Assembly (NCBI GenBank): GCA_018711525.1
Contig: DVIF01000046.1
Span: forward strand, 1-58,847
Length of the DNA stretch: 58,847 nucleotides
Origin: Candidatus Ornithospirochaeta stercorigallinarum
GTDB lineage: Bacteria; Spirochaetota; Spirochaetia; Sphaerochaetales; Sphaerochaetaceae
Direction of reading: 5' to 3'
Numbering within the stretch: position 1 is the first letter of the stretch; each line of letters opens with the position of its first letter. Of this stretch, positions 7,672 through 15,072 are shown one piece after another. A program made the position numbers and the translations under genes. The notes under the pieces were generated by a model. That model worked only from the letters and a program-made list of their open reading frames with translations. It was not told the DNA's origin and made no database searches.

Positions 7672-8761
7672 CTTTGCCCTCCTTATCCAGTGTCACTATC
7701 ACAGCCTCACCGCCACGCGGGGCCCAGATTCTTTCCGGATTCTCCTCTATGACGCGTATCGCCGCCTCCTCCGAGCTGAAATAAACAGTGTCCCCTTTTT
7801 CAGCTGCTACAAGGCTTCTGAGCTTAAGCCTGTCATTCAATGCCATCATCCCGCCGCTAAAGCCGACAAGTATCGAAAAGGGACCTGTGATGAGAAATGA
7901 TGAGAACATCTTCCTCAGGTATGTAAGCCTCTTTTTCTCCTCATCATCCTTGATGGATATGGTGGTCCAGAACGGTGCTGCAATGACTGAAGAGCATTCG
8001 AGGAGAGAGAGGCCCTGCTTTCTTGTAAGATAGTCGAGAATGTAAGTGATGACCTCGGTATCCGTAAGGAGATTGCATGAATAGCCGTACATCTCCACGG
8101 CCCTCCGGTTCGCATCATATGATGATATCTCACCGTTATGTACGACACTCAGCTCAAGCAGAGAGAACGGATGAGACCCCGCCCACCATCCGGGAGTGTT
8201 TGTCGGATAGCGTCCATGTGCCGTCCATGAGTATCCTTCATACTCATCTATGCGGTAGAAATCGGCGACATCCTCAGGATAGCCGACAGCTTTGAACACT
8301 CCCATGTCCTTTCCACATGAGACGACATAGGCCCCGTCTATCGAGTCGTTTATCCGGATCATCGCCCTCGAGGTGTATTCCTCCTCATCGAGCTGACTGT
8401 CATGCAGCACATGGGGAAGAGGTGTGATGAAATACCTCCAGATCAGCGGTGCATCCTTTATCCTTGCACTCTGCCGCACTGGAATCTTTGAAAGGTTTAT
8501 TATATCGAAGCGCCTATCGAGGAACCTCTCTGCATCCTCTCTCGCACTTTGCGAGTCATAGAATATGTGCAGGGCGAAATAATCCCTGTACTGGGGATAT
8601 ATTCCATAGGCGGCAAAGCCTCCGCCGAGACCGTTGGACCTGTTGTGCATCACACTGATGCTCTTCTTTATCGCATCCCCTGTAATCCTTCTTCCATCAC
8701 GGCAGAATATACCGCTGATCGCACATCCCGAACTGATTCTTATCTCCCCTTCCTTCCTCAT
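7655..8761 (-). CDS. Glutamate synthase glutaminase subunit (class II amidotransferase)
   Basis: First gene of the glt-asnB operon; releases ammonia from glutamine for the FMN subunit. At 368 residues it corresponds to the N-terminal Ntn-hydrolase domain of GltB made as a separate protein. The nucleophile is likely Cys13 in CAISGIF, so a 12-residue propeptide must be removed to expose it. Other amidotransferase motifs are visible: HGRYPTNTPGWW, then HNGEISSYDANRR (the Asn-Gly of the oxyanion hole). GAGGTGA is the ribosome binding site. The leader contains a terminator and two ANTAR-type hairpins. Confidence 0.88.
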   Translation of the reverse strand: MRKEGEIRISSGCAISGIFCRDGRRITGDAIKKSISVMHNRSNGLGGGFAAYGIYPQYRDYFALHIFYDSQSAREDAERFLDRRFDIINLSKIPVRQSARIKDAPLIWRYFITPLPHVLHDSQLDEEEYTSRAMIRINDSIDGAYVVSCGKDMGVFKAVGYPEDVADFYRIDEYEGYSWTAHGRYPTNTPGWWAGSHPFSLLELSVVHNGEISSYDANRRAVEMYGYSCNLLTDTEVITYILDYLTRKQGLSLLECSSVIAAPFWTTISIKDDEEKKRLTYLRKMFSSFLITGPFSILVGFSGGMMALNDRLKLRSLVAAEKGDTVYFSSEEAAIRVIEENPERIWAPRGGEAVIVTLDKEGKDVQKI

Positions 8762-8770
8762 ACATCACCT

Positions 8771-8817
8771 CAGAAAAAGAAAAAAGGACGCACTAAGATC
8801 TCTCTTAGAACGTCCTT
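8771..8817 (-). terminator. Leader terminator (attenuator) before the glt-asnB operon
   Basis: On the minus strand AAGGACGTTCTAAGA pairs with TCTTAGTGCGTCCTT (15 positions, one mismatch) around GAGA, followed by TTTTTTCTTTTT. The ribosome binding site of the first glt gene comes directly after. The stem is as strong as a normal gene-end terminator, yet no gene ends upstream of it. Confidence 0.8.
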
Positions 8818-8822
8818 GTTCC
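8793..8822 (-). promoter_or_regulatory. Tandem ANTAR-type hairpins in the glt leader
   Basis: Minus strand. Hairpin 1: GGAAC-AAGGAC-GTTCT. Hairpin 2: CTAAG-AGAGAT-CTTAG. Both have six-base loops with A at position 1 and G at position 4, the two-hairpin pattern bound by ANTAR dimers. Hairpin 1 borrows the terminator's 5' arm and so prevents terminator formation. The two stems share about one base pair of sequence at their junction. This is the best match to the known motif in the window. Confidence 0.65.
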
Positions 8823-8829
8823 TGTGATA

Positions 8830-8859
8830 CTTTTACGATACATCGATTATGCTTGTCAA
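8830..8859 (-). promoter_or_regulatory. Predicted glt operon promoter
   Basis: A perfect TTGACA (8854-8859, minus strand) is followed after 18 nt by TAAAAG (or after 17 nt by GTAAAA). The start would fall near 8823, just before the first ANTAR-type hairpin. Confidence 0.55.
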
Positions 8860-8913
8860 TCGCATGAATGAATAAAATCCGAATAAAAATACAAGCAAAT
8901 GAATACAACCCAC

Positions 8914-8943
8914 TTGACTTTCTATCTCGAGATTACATAATAT
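8914..8943 (+). promoter_or_regulatory. Predicted glnA promoter
   Basis: TTGACT and TAATAT are separated by 18 nt (an alternative is CATAAT at 16 nt). Transcription would start near 8950, only a few bases before the ANTAR-type hairpin. Confidence 0.6.
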
Positions 8944-8954
8944 TCAACCAAGAA

Positions 8955-8968
8955 CAGCAAGGGCGCTG
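8955..8968 (+). promoter_or_regulatory. ANTAR-type hairpin in the glnA leader
   Basis: CAGC-AAGGGC-GCTG: a 4-bp GC-rich stem with a hexaloop carrying A1 and G4. The GCGCTG of its loop end and 3' arm is the same sequence that forms the terminator's 5' arm. The apical loop of the terminator is also six bases (GTACTA) but lacks A1/G4, so the second half-site is degenerate. Confidence 0.6.
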
Positions 8969-8999
8969 CAGAGTACTATCTGCGGCGCTTTTTCTGTTT
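8962..8999 (+). terminator. Leader terminator (attenuator) before glnA
   Basis: GCGCTGCAGA pairs with TCTGCGGCGC (10 bp, one G-U) around GTACTA, followed by TTTTTCTGTTTT and then the GGAGGGG ribosome binding site of glnA. It has the same architecture as the pyrG and glt leaders. Confidence 0.75.
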
Positions 9000-9013
9000 T
9001 CCGGAGGGGCTTT

Positions 9014-10300
9014 ATGGATTTAGAGGACATCAAGGAATTATTTGCGGAGTTTGAAATCAAATTCGTCAGACTTGCCTTCTGCGACATCTCAGGAAGAGAG
9101 AAGAACATCGCAATCATGGCCTCGGAACTTGAGCATGCCATCAAGCATGGCATCTCGTTCGATGCTTCCGCAATAAAGGGATTTCTCAACATAGACGATT
9201 CCGACCTGCTGCTCTTTCCAGACCTGGATACCTTCTCCGTCCTCCCTTGGAGGCCGTCGGAGAGGGCCGTTGCAAGGTTCTACTGCTTCATAACCTATCC
9301 TGACGGCAGGCCGTTCGAAGGGGACGGAAGATACCTACTGAGTCAGATTGAGAAGAAAAGCAGCCTCTCAGGCTATTCCTTCCTTGTCGGACCTGAGTGC
9401 GAGTTCTATCTCTTTGAGAATGATGAGAAAGGTTTTCCGACCCTCAATCCATTGGATGAGGCTGGTTATTTCGATATATCCCCGCTCGACAGAGGGGAGA
9501 ACGTCAGGAGGGAGATCTGTTTCGCACTTGAGGAGATGGGAATTAAACCTGAGCGCAGCCATCATGAGCATGGGCCGGGACAGAATGAGATCGATTTCCG
9601 CTGCTCATCCCCATTGAAGGCAGCGGACGATTTCATGACATTCAAGACAGCATGCAAGGCGATTGCCCAGCAGCACGGGCTCTTCGCATCATTTCTTCCG
9701 AAGCCTTTTGAGAATGAGAGCGGCAATGGATTGCATATAAACCTCTCCCTCTATGAAGAGGAGAAGAACCTCTTTGAAAAAGGAGACCCTAAGGCATTCT
9801 CATTCATGTCCGGCATAATGAGGAGGATGAGGGAGGTCACATCCTTTGCAAACCCAATAGTATCGTCTTATGAGCGTCTTGGACAGTTTGAAGCACCTTC
9901 AAGCATATCCTGGAGCCATCACAACAGGTCCACCCTTGTCAGAATCCCATATGCCCAAGGCAATGACTCTCGGATGGAAGTAAGGAGCCCCGACCCTGCT
10001 GCAAATCCATATCTGCTCATCTCCCTGCTCCTCTCAGCCGGTTTTGAAGGGGTTGCAGACAGCCTCAAGCCGGATAAGGAGGCGGAGGGGGATATGATTT
10101 CATCCAATGAATCTGAGCATCTTCCAGCAACCCTTGCCGAAGCCCTTGAAGAGACGGAAAGAAGCAGCTTCGTCTCCTCTGTCATACCTGAAAAGATTAT
10201 CAAGGGATATCTTGAAGAGAAAAAGAGGGAGGTGGAGGAGTATGAAAAGAGCGGCAGAAGACATGAATACCTCATCAAGCGGTACTTCAGGTTCGTATAG
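9014..10300 (+). CDS. glnA: Glutamine synthetase, type I
   Basis: Forms glutamine from glutamate, ammonia and ATP. A 428-residue GSI of the shorter alpha-like class. The beta-grasp N-domain is followed by metal and ATP-site motifs: GPECEFYLF, GPGQNEIDFR, SGNGLHINLSL, then RSTLVRIPYAQG and a MEVRSPDPAANPY segment. I find no adenylylation-loop tyrosine region, so control is likely by feedback and transcription. The gene is preceded by an attenuator with an ANTAR-type hairpin and followed 9 nt later by the ANTAR protein gene, then by a type III enzyme. That order suggests one autoregulated operon. Confidence 0.95.
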   Translation: MDLEDIKELFAEFEIKFVRLAFCDISGREKNIAIMASELEHAIKHGISFDASAIKGFLNIDDSDLLLFPDLDTFSVLPWRPSERAVARFYCFITYPDGRPFEGDGRYLLSQIEKKSSLSGYSFLVGPECEFYLFENDEKGFPTLNPLDEAGYFDISPLDRGENVRREICFALEEMGIKPERSHHEHGPGQNEIDFRCSSPLKAADDFMTFKTACKAIAQQHGLFASFLPKPFENESGNGLHINLSLYEEEKNLFEKGDPKAFSFMSGIMRRMREVTSFANPIVSSYERLGQFEAPSSISWSHHNRSTLVRIPYAQGNDSRMEVRSPDPAANPYLLISLLLSAGFEGVADSLKPDKEAEGDMISSNESEHLPATLAEALEETERSSFVSSVIPEKIIKGYLEEKKREVEEYEKSGRRHEYLIKRYFRFV

Positions 10301-10309
10301 GGTGTCATC

Positions 10310-10861
10310 ATGGAAATGGTACTCATAATCGCCGAACGTACCAGATGCGATGAGATAAAGCGGCTTTTCCCACCAGGAATGTGTGCGTTCGTCAGGGCTG
10401 AGAGTGAAACCGAGGCAAGGAGGAAAACCCTTGATTTCAACTTCTCCCTTGTCGTCGTGGACCTGATGCTCGGCATAAGTGCATCTAAAGACATCTCCAT
10501 ATTTGCATCCATGCAGGATGTAGATACGATCCTGCTCGTACCGGAGGATCTTCATACGCACTTTGCATCGCTGATGCTGAAATACGGAGTGTATGTCTCC
10601 GTATTCAGCAGAGAGAGCTTAAGAGCGGTATTCGGTGCAATCTGCGTTTCCAGGGAGAAGATACGCAAGGCTGAAGAGAAGAACAAAAAGCTCCTTCTAC
10701 GGCTGAAGAACGAAAAGCTGATCACAGAAGCGAAATGCCTGCTCTCTTCAAAAAAAGGGCTCAGCGAATCAGAAGCCCACAGCTACATAGAAAGAAAAGC
10801 GATGAACTGCCGTATAAGCCTTACAGATGCGGCAATGAGCATTATCAATCAATTATCATAG
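10310..10861 (+). CDS. ANTAR-domain antiterminator with degenerate receiver (NitR-like)
   Basis: A 183-residue RNA-binding regulator. Residues 1-110 resemble a response-receiver: Asp51 in VVVDLML could be the phospho-acceptor, but the acidic pair normally near residue 10 is replaced (IIAERTR) and the conserved beta5 Lys is absent (VSVFSRES), so phosphorelay control is doubtful. Residues about 111-135 form a charged coiled coil. Residues 135-181 are a clear ANTAR domain (KLITEAKCLLSSKKGLSE, then the AMNCRISLTDAA tail). ANTAR dimers bind paired hexaloop hairpins and stop terminator formation. Its position between two glutamine synthetases, and the matching leaders of glnA, glt and pyrG, make it the probable nitrogen-responsive antiterminator. 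How it senses nitrogen is unknown; direct contact with glutamine synthetase is one possibility. Confidence 0.88.
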   Translation: MEMVLIIAERTRCDEIKRLFPPGMCAFVRAESETEARRKTLDFNFSLVVVDLMLGISASKDISIFASMQDVDTILLVPEDLHTHFASLMLKYGVYVSVFSRESLRAVFGAICVSREKIRKAEEKNKKLLLRLKNEKLITEAKCLLSSKKGLSESEAHSYIERKAMNCRISLTDAAMSIINQLS

Positions 10862-10871
10862 GAGGAACAAT

Positions 10872-12944
10872 ATGAACGTACCGGAGATGTTTGGTTCCAT
10901 GGTCTTCAATGACCATGTAATGAGGGAAATGCTTCCGAAAAAGGTATATTTATCTCTAAGAAATACCATGAATGAAGGAAAAGCACTGGAAGATGATGTT
11001 GCAGACATAGTGGCATCTGCAATGAAGGAATGGGCTGTCGGAAAAGGAGCAACACACTTCACACACTGGTTCCAGCCTATGACGGGTATAACAGCGGAAA
11101 AGCATGACAGCTTCCTGACTGTCGACAAAGAAGGCTCTGTGATAATGGATTTCTCAGGAAAGGAACTCACAAAAGGAGAGCCTGATGCATCAAGCTTCCC
11201 ATCAGGGGGCTTGAGGGCGACATTCGAGGCCAGAGGTTACACCGCATGGGACCCGACCAGTTATGCATTCATAAAGGACGATACACTCTGCATCCCCACC
11301 GCCTTCTGCTCCTACACAGGACAGATACTCGATAAGAAGACCCCACTGCTGAGAAGCATGGATGCCATCAGTGCAGAAGCGGTAAGGGCTCTCGAACTCT
11401 TTGGAAAGCATGTCAAAAGAGTCCATGCGACAATCGGAGCTGAGCAGGAGTATTTCCTCATAGACAAGAGCGACTATGCGAAGCGAATCGACCTGAGGCT
11501 CACAGGAAGAACCCTCATCGGCGCCCCTGCAGCGAAAGGCCAGGAGATGGAGGACCATTACTTCGGTTCAATCAGACCAAGGGTGAAGGCGTTCATGGCG
11601 GACCTCGATGAAGAGCTATGGAAACTGGGAATCACAGCAAAGACCGAGCACAATGAGGTCGCACCATGCCAGCATGAGATGGCCCCTATATATGACAACG
11701 CAAACAAAGCCACCGATGCCAACCAGCTTACGATGGAGATGATGAAGAAGGTTGCAGAGCGTCATGGTTTCGCATGTCTTTTGCATGAGAAGCCGTTCGA
11801 GGGGATAAACGGATCTGGAAAGCACAACAACTGGGCGCTGAGCACAGATGAGGGGGAGAATCTTCTCGACCCTGGAAAGACACCAAAGGACAATGCACAG
11901 TTCCTTTTGTTCCTCACCGCGATAATAAAAGCAGTCGACGAATACCAGGACCTGCTCCGCATAAGTGTTGCAAGTGCTGGAAACGACCACAGGCTCGGTG
12001 CGAACGAGGCACCTCCTGCCATCGTCTCGATATTCATAGGGGATGAACTGGAGTCTGTGCTCAAGTCCATCATCGAAGATAAGCCTCTCAGTGCAAAAGC
12101 ATCCTCCCGTCTCGATATCGGAGCAAGCGTCCTTCCCAAGCTTGCCAGGGACAACTCCGACAGGAACAGGACGAGTCCGTTTGCATTCACAGGGAACAAG
12201 TTCGAGTTCCGCATGCCCGGATCCTCATTCAACATCGCATGCACGAATGTAATGCTGAACACCGCGGTCGCAGATGCTCTGAAGGATTTCTGTGATGAGC
12301 TTGAGAAAGCAGATGACTTCAATGCCTCGCTAAGCTTTCTGATAAAAAGAGAACTTGAAAAGCACAGAAGGATACTCTTCAATGGAAACGGCTACAGCAA
12401 AGAATGGGAGGAGGAAGCAGAAAGAAGGGGCCTTTCAAACTATAAGAGGACACCGGATGCACTCGTACATTACTGTGACAAGAAGAACGTCGAGCTTTTC
12501 AAACGGCATGGGATATATACGAAGGAGGAGATGGAATCCCGCCTTGAGATATCACTCGATGAGTACCAGAAGGCGATTCGTATCGAAGCTGTCACTATGA
12601 CCGAGCTATTAAGGCGGCAGATACTCCCATCCTGCCTCAGCTTCTCATCAGAGCTGGCTGAATCCGTCCAGAGGAAAGAGGCTATCGGAATACCTGCCTA
12701 TGCAGATAGAAGCCTATGCATGAGCGTCAGCACACTCTGCGAGGAGCTTAAGCAGAAAATTGATGAACTGGATGAATGTGTCGCTTCATCTCCAAAGGAT
12801 ACCCTTGAGGCATCCATCCATGCTGCAGATAAGATAATTCCAGCCATGGAAAGTGCGAGAAAGGTCAGCGACAGTCTGGAGACCATCACCGATAAGGCTC
12901 TCTGGCCCATCCCGACATATTCAGACATCCTTTTCTACGTATGA
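10872..12944 (+). CDS. glnN: Glutamine synthetase, type III
   Basis: A 690-residue GSIII, the large dodecameric form known from Bacteroides, cyanobacteria and some Firmicutes. Family marks are visible: the N-terminal FGSMVFNDHVMREMLP, GAEQEYFLID, KTEHNEVAPCQHEMAP, GINGSGKHNNWAL, NDHRLGANEAPPAI and FTGNKFEFRMPGSS. It follows the ANTAR gene by 10 nt with its own AGGAGG site. A strong terminator closes the unit. Two unrelated glutamine synthetases in one operon probably cover different ammonia or energy states. No leader attenuator stands directly in front of this gene, so it should depend on the one before glnA. Confidence 0.95.
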   Translation: MNVPEMFGSMVFNDHVMREMLPKKVYLSLRNTMNEGKALEDDVADIVASAMKEWAVGKGATHFTHWFQPMTGITAEKHDSFLTVDKEGSVIMDFSGKELTKGEPDASSFPSGGLRATFEARGYTAWDPTSYAFIKDDTLCIPTAFCSYTGQILDKKTPLLRSMDAISAEAVRALELFGKHVKRVHATIGAEQEYFLIDKSDYAKRIDLRLTGRTLIGAPAAKGQEMEDHYFGSIRPRVKAFMADLDEELWKLGITAKTEHNEVAPCQHEMAPIYDNANKATDANQLTMEMMKKVAERHGFACLLHEKPFEGINGSGKHNNWALSTDEGENLLDPGKTPKDNAQFLLFLTAIIKAVDEYQDLLRISVASAGNDHRLGANEAPPAIVSIFIGDELESVLKSIIEDKPLSAKASSRLDIGASVLPKLARDNSDRNRTSPFAFTGNKFEFRMPGSSFNIACTNVMLNTAVADALKDFCDELEKADDFNASLSFLIKRELEKHRRILFNGNGYSKEWEEEAERRGLSNYKRTPDALVHYCDKKNVELFKRHGIYTKEEMESRLEISLDEYQKAIRIEAVTMTELLRRQILPSCLSFSSELAESVQRKEAIGIPAYADRSLCMSVSTLCEELKQKIDELDECVASSPKDTLEASIHAADKIIPAMESARKVSDSLETITDKALWPIPTYSDILFYV

Positions 12945-12972
12945 ATATGAACTGAAGATTATAATCAGAGCT

Positions 12973-13010
12973 AAGGATTCCTCTTGCACAAAAAAAGAGG
13001 AATCTTTTTG
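12973..13010 (+). terminator. Intrinsic terminator after the glnA-ANTAR-glnN unit
   Basis: AAGGATTCCTCTT pairs with AAGAGGAATCTTT around an A-rich loop and runs into TTTTTG. Confidence 0.85.
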
Positions 13011-13030
13011 TTTAAAAACAACTGCTGCAG

Positions 13031-13768
13031 ATGTATCATCATTTCATGGGAAGGAATCTTATTCTTGGAGACATACACAGCCGCTATGAGAAGCTGATGA
13101 GCGTACTCTCCCTTGCCTCCTATGATCCGAAGGTGGACACGCTCTACGCCCTTGGTGATTTCACAGACAGGGGAAGGGATGCCTACATGACACTCTCTTT
13201 CCTGATGAAGCAGAAAAACCTGAAGGCGGTAATCGGCAACCATGACCTCTATCTTCAGAACTGGCTTTACACAGCCTCTCCTGATGAGCACTGGAAAAGA
13301 TACCTCGGTGGAAACAAGACCGTAAAAGACATTAAATACCGCAGAAAGGTATCAAATGCGGAATGCATCATGATAGCCGACTGGCTTAGATCTCTTCCAC
13401 TCGTGCTGCTCGAGGATAAATACATCATCACCCATGGAGGAATTCCGAAAGGAATGGATATAAACGACCTTGTCCGGATTTCAAGAAAAAAACGGGATGC
13501 AATAAGCCTGATGAAAGGTGATGAGAGAATCACATGGGACCGCGACTACTTCCTCTCTGCATTCGAAGGGGTCTACAGGGATGAGCTCTTTTCCCATCTC
13601 GAGCCGTTCGATACAGAGAAGACCATATTCGTAGGACACACCCCCATCCCCTCGGGAAAGCCTCTTTTCTCTGAAGGATACCACCTTATCGCCCTCGATA
13701 CAGGAGCAGGAAAAGGGGGGATGCTGACACTGATGGACATGGATAGCAAAGAGTACTGGCAGGCATAA
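13031..13768 (+). CDS. Calcineurin-like serine/threonine phosphatase family protein
   Basis: A 245-residue metallophosphoesterase of the PP2A/ApaH-like group. The binuclear metal motifs are complete: GDIHSR near residue 13, GDFTDRG near residue 42, GNHD near residue 70, ITHGG near residue 137 and GHTPIP near residue 205. It could be a bacterial Ser/Thr protein phosphatase or a diadenosine tetraphosphate hydrolase; sequence alone does not decide. Neither ATG 13031 nor the in-frame ATG 13046 has a good ribosome binding site; the shorter form (MGRNLILGD) is closer to family N-termini. No neighbour suggests a substrate. Confidence 0.85.
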   Translation: MYHHFMGRNLILGDIHSRYEKLMSVLSLASYDPKVDTLYALGDFTDRGRDAYMTLSFLMKQKNLKAVIGNHDLYLQNWLYTASPDEHWKRYLGGNKTVKDIKYRRKVSNAECIMIADWLRSLPLVLLEDKYIITHGGIPKGMDINDLVRISRKKRDAISLMKGDERITWDRDYFLSAFEGVYRDELFSHLEPFDTEKTIFVGHTPIPSGKPLFSEGYHLIALDTGAGKGGMLTLMDMDSKEYWQA

Positions 13769-13791
13769 AAAGGGGACCCGATGAGGTCCCC
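13767..13791 (-). terminator. Terminator of the gar operon (minus strand)
   Basis: GGGGACC-CGATGA-GGTCCCC forms a 7-bp GC-rich stem. On the minus strand it is followed by TTTTT. It sits between the convergent phosphoesterase and glycerate kinase genes; on the plus strand there is no U-tract. Confidence 0.75.
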
Positions 13792-13806
13792 GGAAAAAAA
13801 TATTTC

Positions 13807-14943
13807 TCAGCCTATGATGGCCTTCTGGTATCTCAGGAGATTGTCCACAGTGAGCCTCAGATCGCTCTTGGCCCTTGGACGAGCCTCCTTGTATGGAACG
13901 GCGACACGGTTCGTCGAGAAGATTCCTGTCACTCCTTCCTTGTAGGCGTTCTCGATATCATCCCCGATATCCCCTACGATTGCGATGACCTTCACACCCT
14001 TCGCCTTGGCCTTCCTTGCAACTCCGATGACGACCTTTCCTCTCAGGCTCTGCCCGTCGATCTTACCCTCCCCTGTATAAACGAAGTCGGTTCCTTCGAG
14101 AAGATCATCGAAGTGCACCGTCTCTAGAACTGTCTCGATACCCATCTGGAGCTTTGACTTGAAATAAGCGGCCATGCCGCCACCCATTCCACCTGCAGCG
14201 CCTGAGCCGGGGATGGACTGGACATCTACACCGCAGTCCCTCTTCATGACCTCGGAGAGCACCCTCATCTTCTGGTCGAGGACCTTGACCATCTCCTCAT
14301 CCGCACCTTTCTGCGGGCCGTAGATCGCAGGAGCACCCTCCGGGCCATAGAACGGGTTGTCGATATCACACATGGTGACGATCTCAATCTTCTTGAGCTC
14401 CTCATCCATCGTGCTTGTATCTATCCTGACGACCTCATCCATGCTCTCTCCAAGAGGAGTGAACTTCTCACCCTTTGCATTATAGAAACTTATGCCGCAT
14501 GCCGATGCAAGGCCGCATGCTGCATCATTAGTCGCAGATCCGCCAAGACCGAGTATGATCTTCCTCACACCTTTTCTTGCAGCGTCGATCATCAGCTCAC
14601 CGACACCGTATGTCGTTGTCTTCGCAGGATTCTTCCTCTCTCCGACCATTGGAAGAGCTGCAGCTGCAGCCATTTCTATGACAGCCACATTGTCAGGAAG
14701 AATCCCGTAGTAGCCCTGTACCTTCTCTCCCGGATACGGCCCCGTCACTTCCTTATATACCTTCTTTCCTCCGACGGCATCAAGGAAAGCATCTACACTA
14801 CCCTCCCCGCCATCGGCTACAGGAATGCTCACAACCTCACAATCCGGATAATGCTCAAGTATCACGGACCTCATGATCTGACAAATATCACTTGATGACA
14901 TCGTACCCTTGAATGAATCTGGAATCAGAATCACCTTTCTCAT
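13807..14943 (-). CDS. garK: Glycerate 2-kinase
   Basis: Phosphorylates D-glycerate to 2-phosphoglycerate, the last step that feeds aldaric-acid carbon into glycolysis. 378 residues, typical of the GarK/GlxK family. The N-terminus VILIPDSFKGTMSS, the IPVADGGEGSVDAF segment and LGLGGSATNDAACG (about residue 130) are family signatures. It is the third gene of a unit with the aldolase and GarR, separated from garR by about 130 nt. The symbol follows the operon's role; GlxK would be an equally valid family name. Confidence 0.93.
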   Translation of the reverse strand: MRKVILIPDSFKGTMSSSDICQIMRSVILEHYPDCEVVSIPVADGGEGSVDAFLDAVGGKKVYKEVTGPYPGEKVQGYYGILPDNVAVIEMAAAAALPMVGERKNPAKTTTYGVGELMIDAARKGVRKIILGLGGSATNDAACGLASACGISFYNAKGEKFTPLGESMDEVVRIDTSTMDEELKKIEIVTMCDIDNPFYGPEGAPAIYGPQKGADEEMVKVLDQKMRVLSEVMKRDCGVDVQSIPGSGAAGGMGGGMAAYFKSKLQMGIETVLETVHFDDLLEGTDFVYTGEGKIDGQSLRGKVVIGVARKAKAKGVKVIAIVGDIGDDIENAYKEGVTGIFSTNRVAVPYKEARPRAKSDLRLTVDNLLRYQKAIIG

Positions 14944-15072
14944 ATGTTATCCTCCTTTAGAAATATTAACTTGTGAAAGGAAAATCTCAAAACGAAAAAT
15001 ATAAAAAAGCAGGGGGAGATTTTCATTCTCCCCCCAGTTGGAAACAAAACAATGACTATCGGTCAAAATTCC

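Noticed and set aside
8762-9013. T-box or amino-acid riboswitch in the glt and glnA leaders
   Set aside because: The leaders are under about 75 nt, far too short, and hold no T-box sequence or specifier loop; only the hexaloop hairpin and terminator fit.
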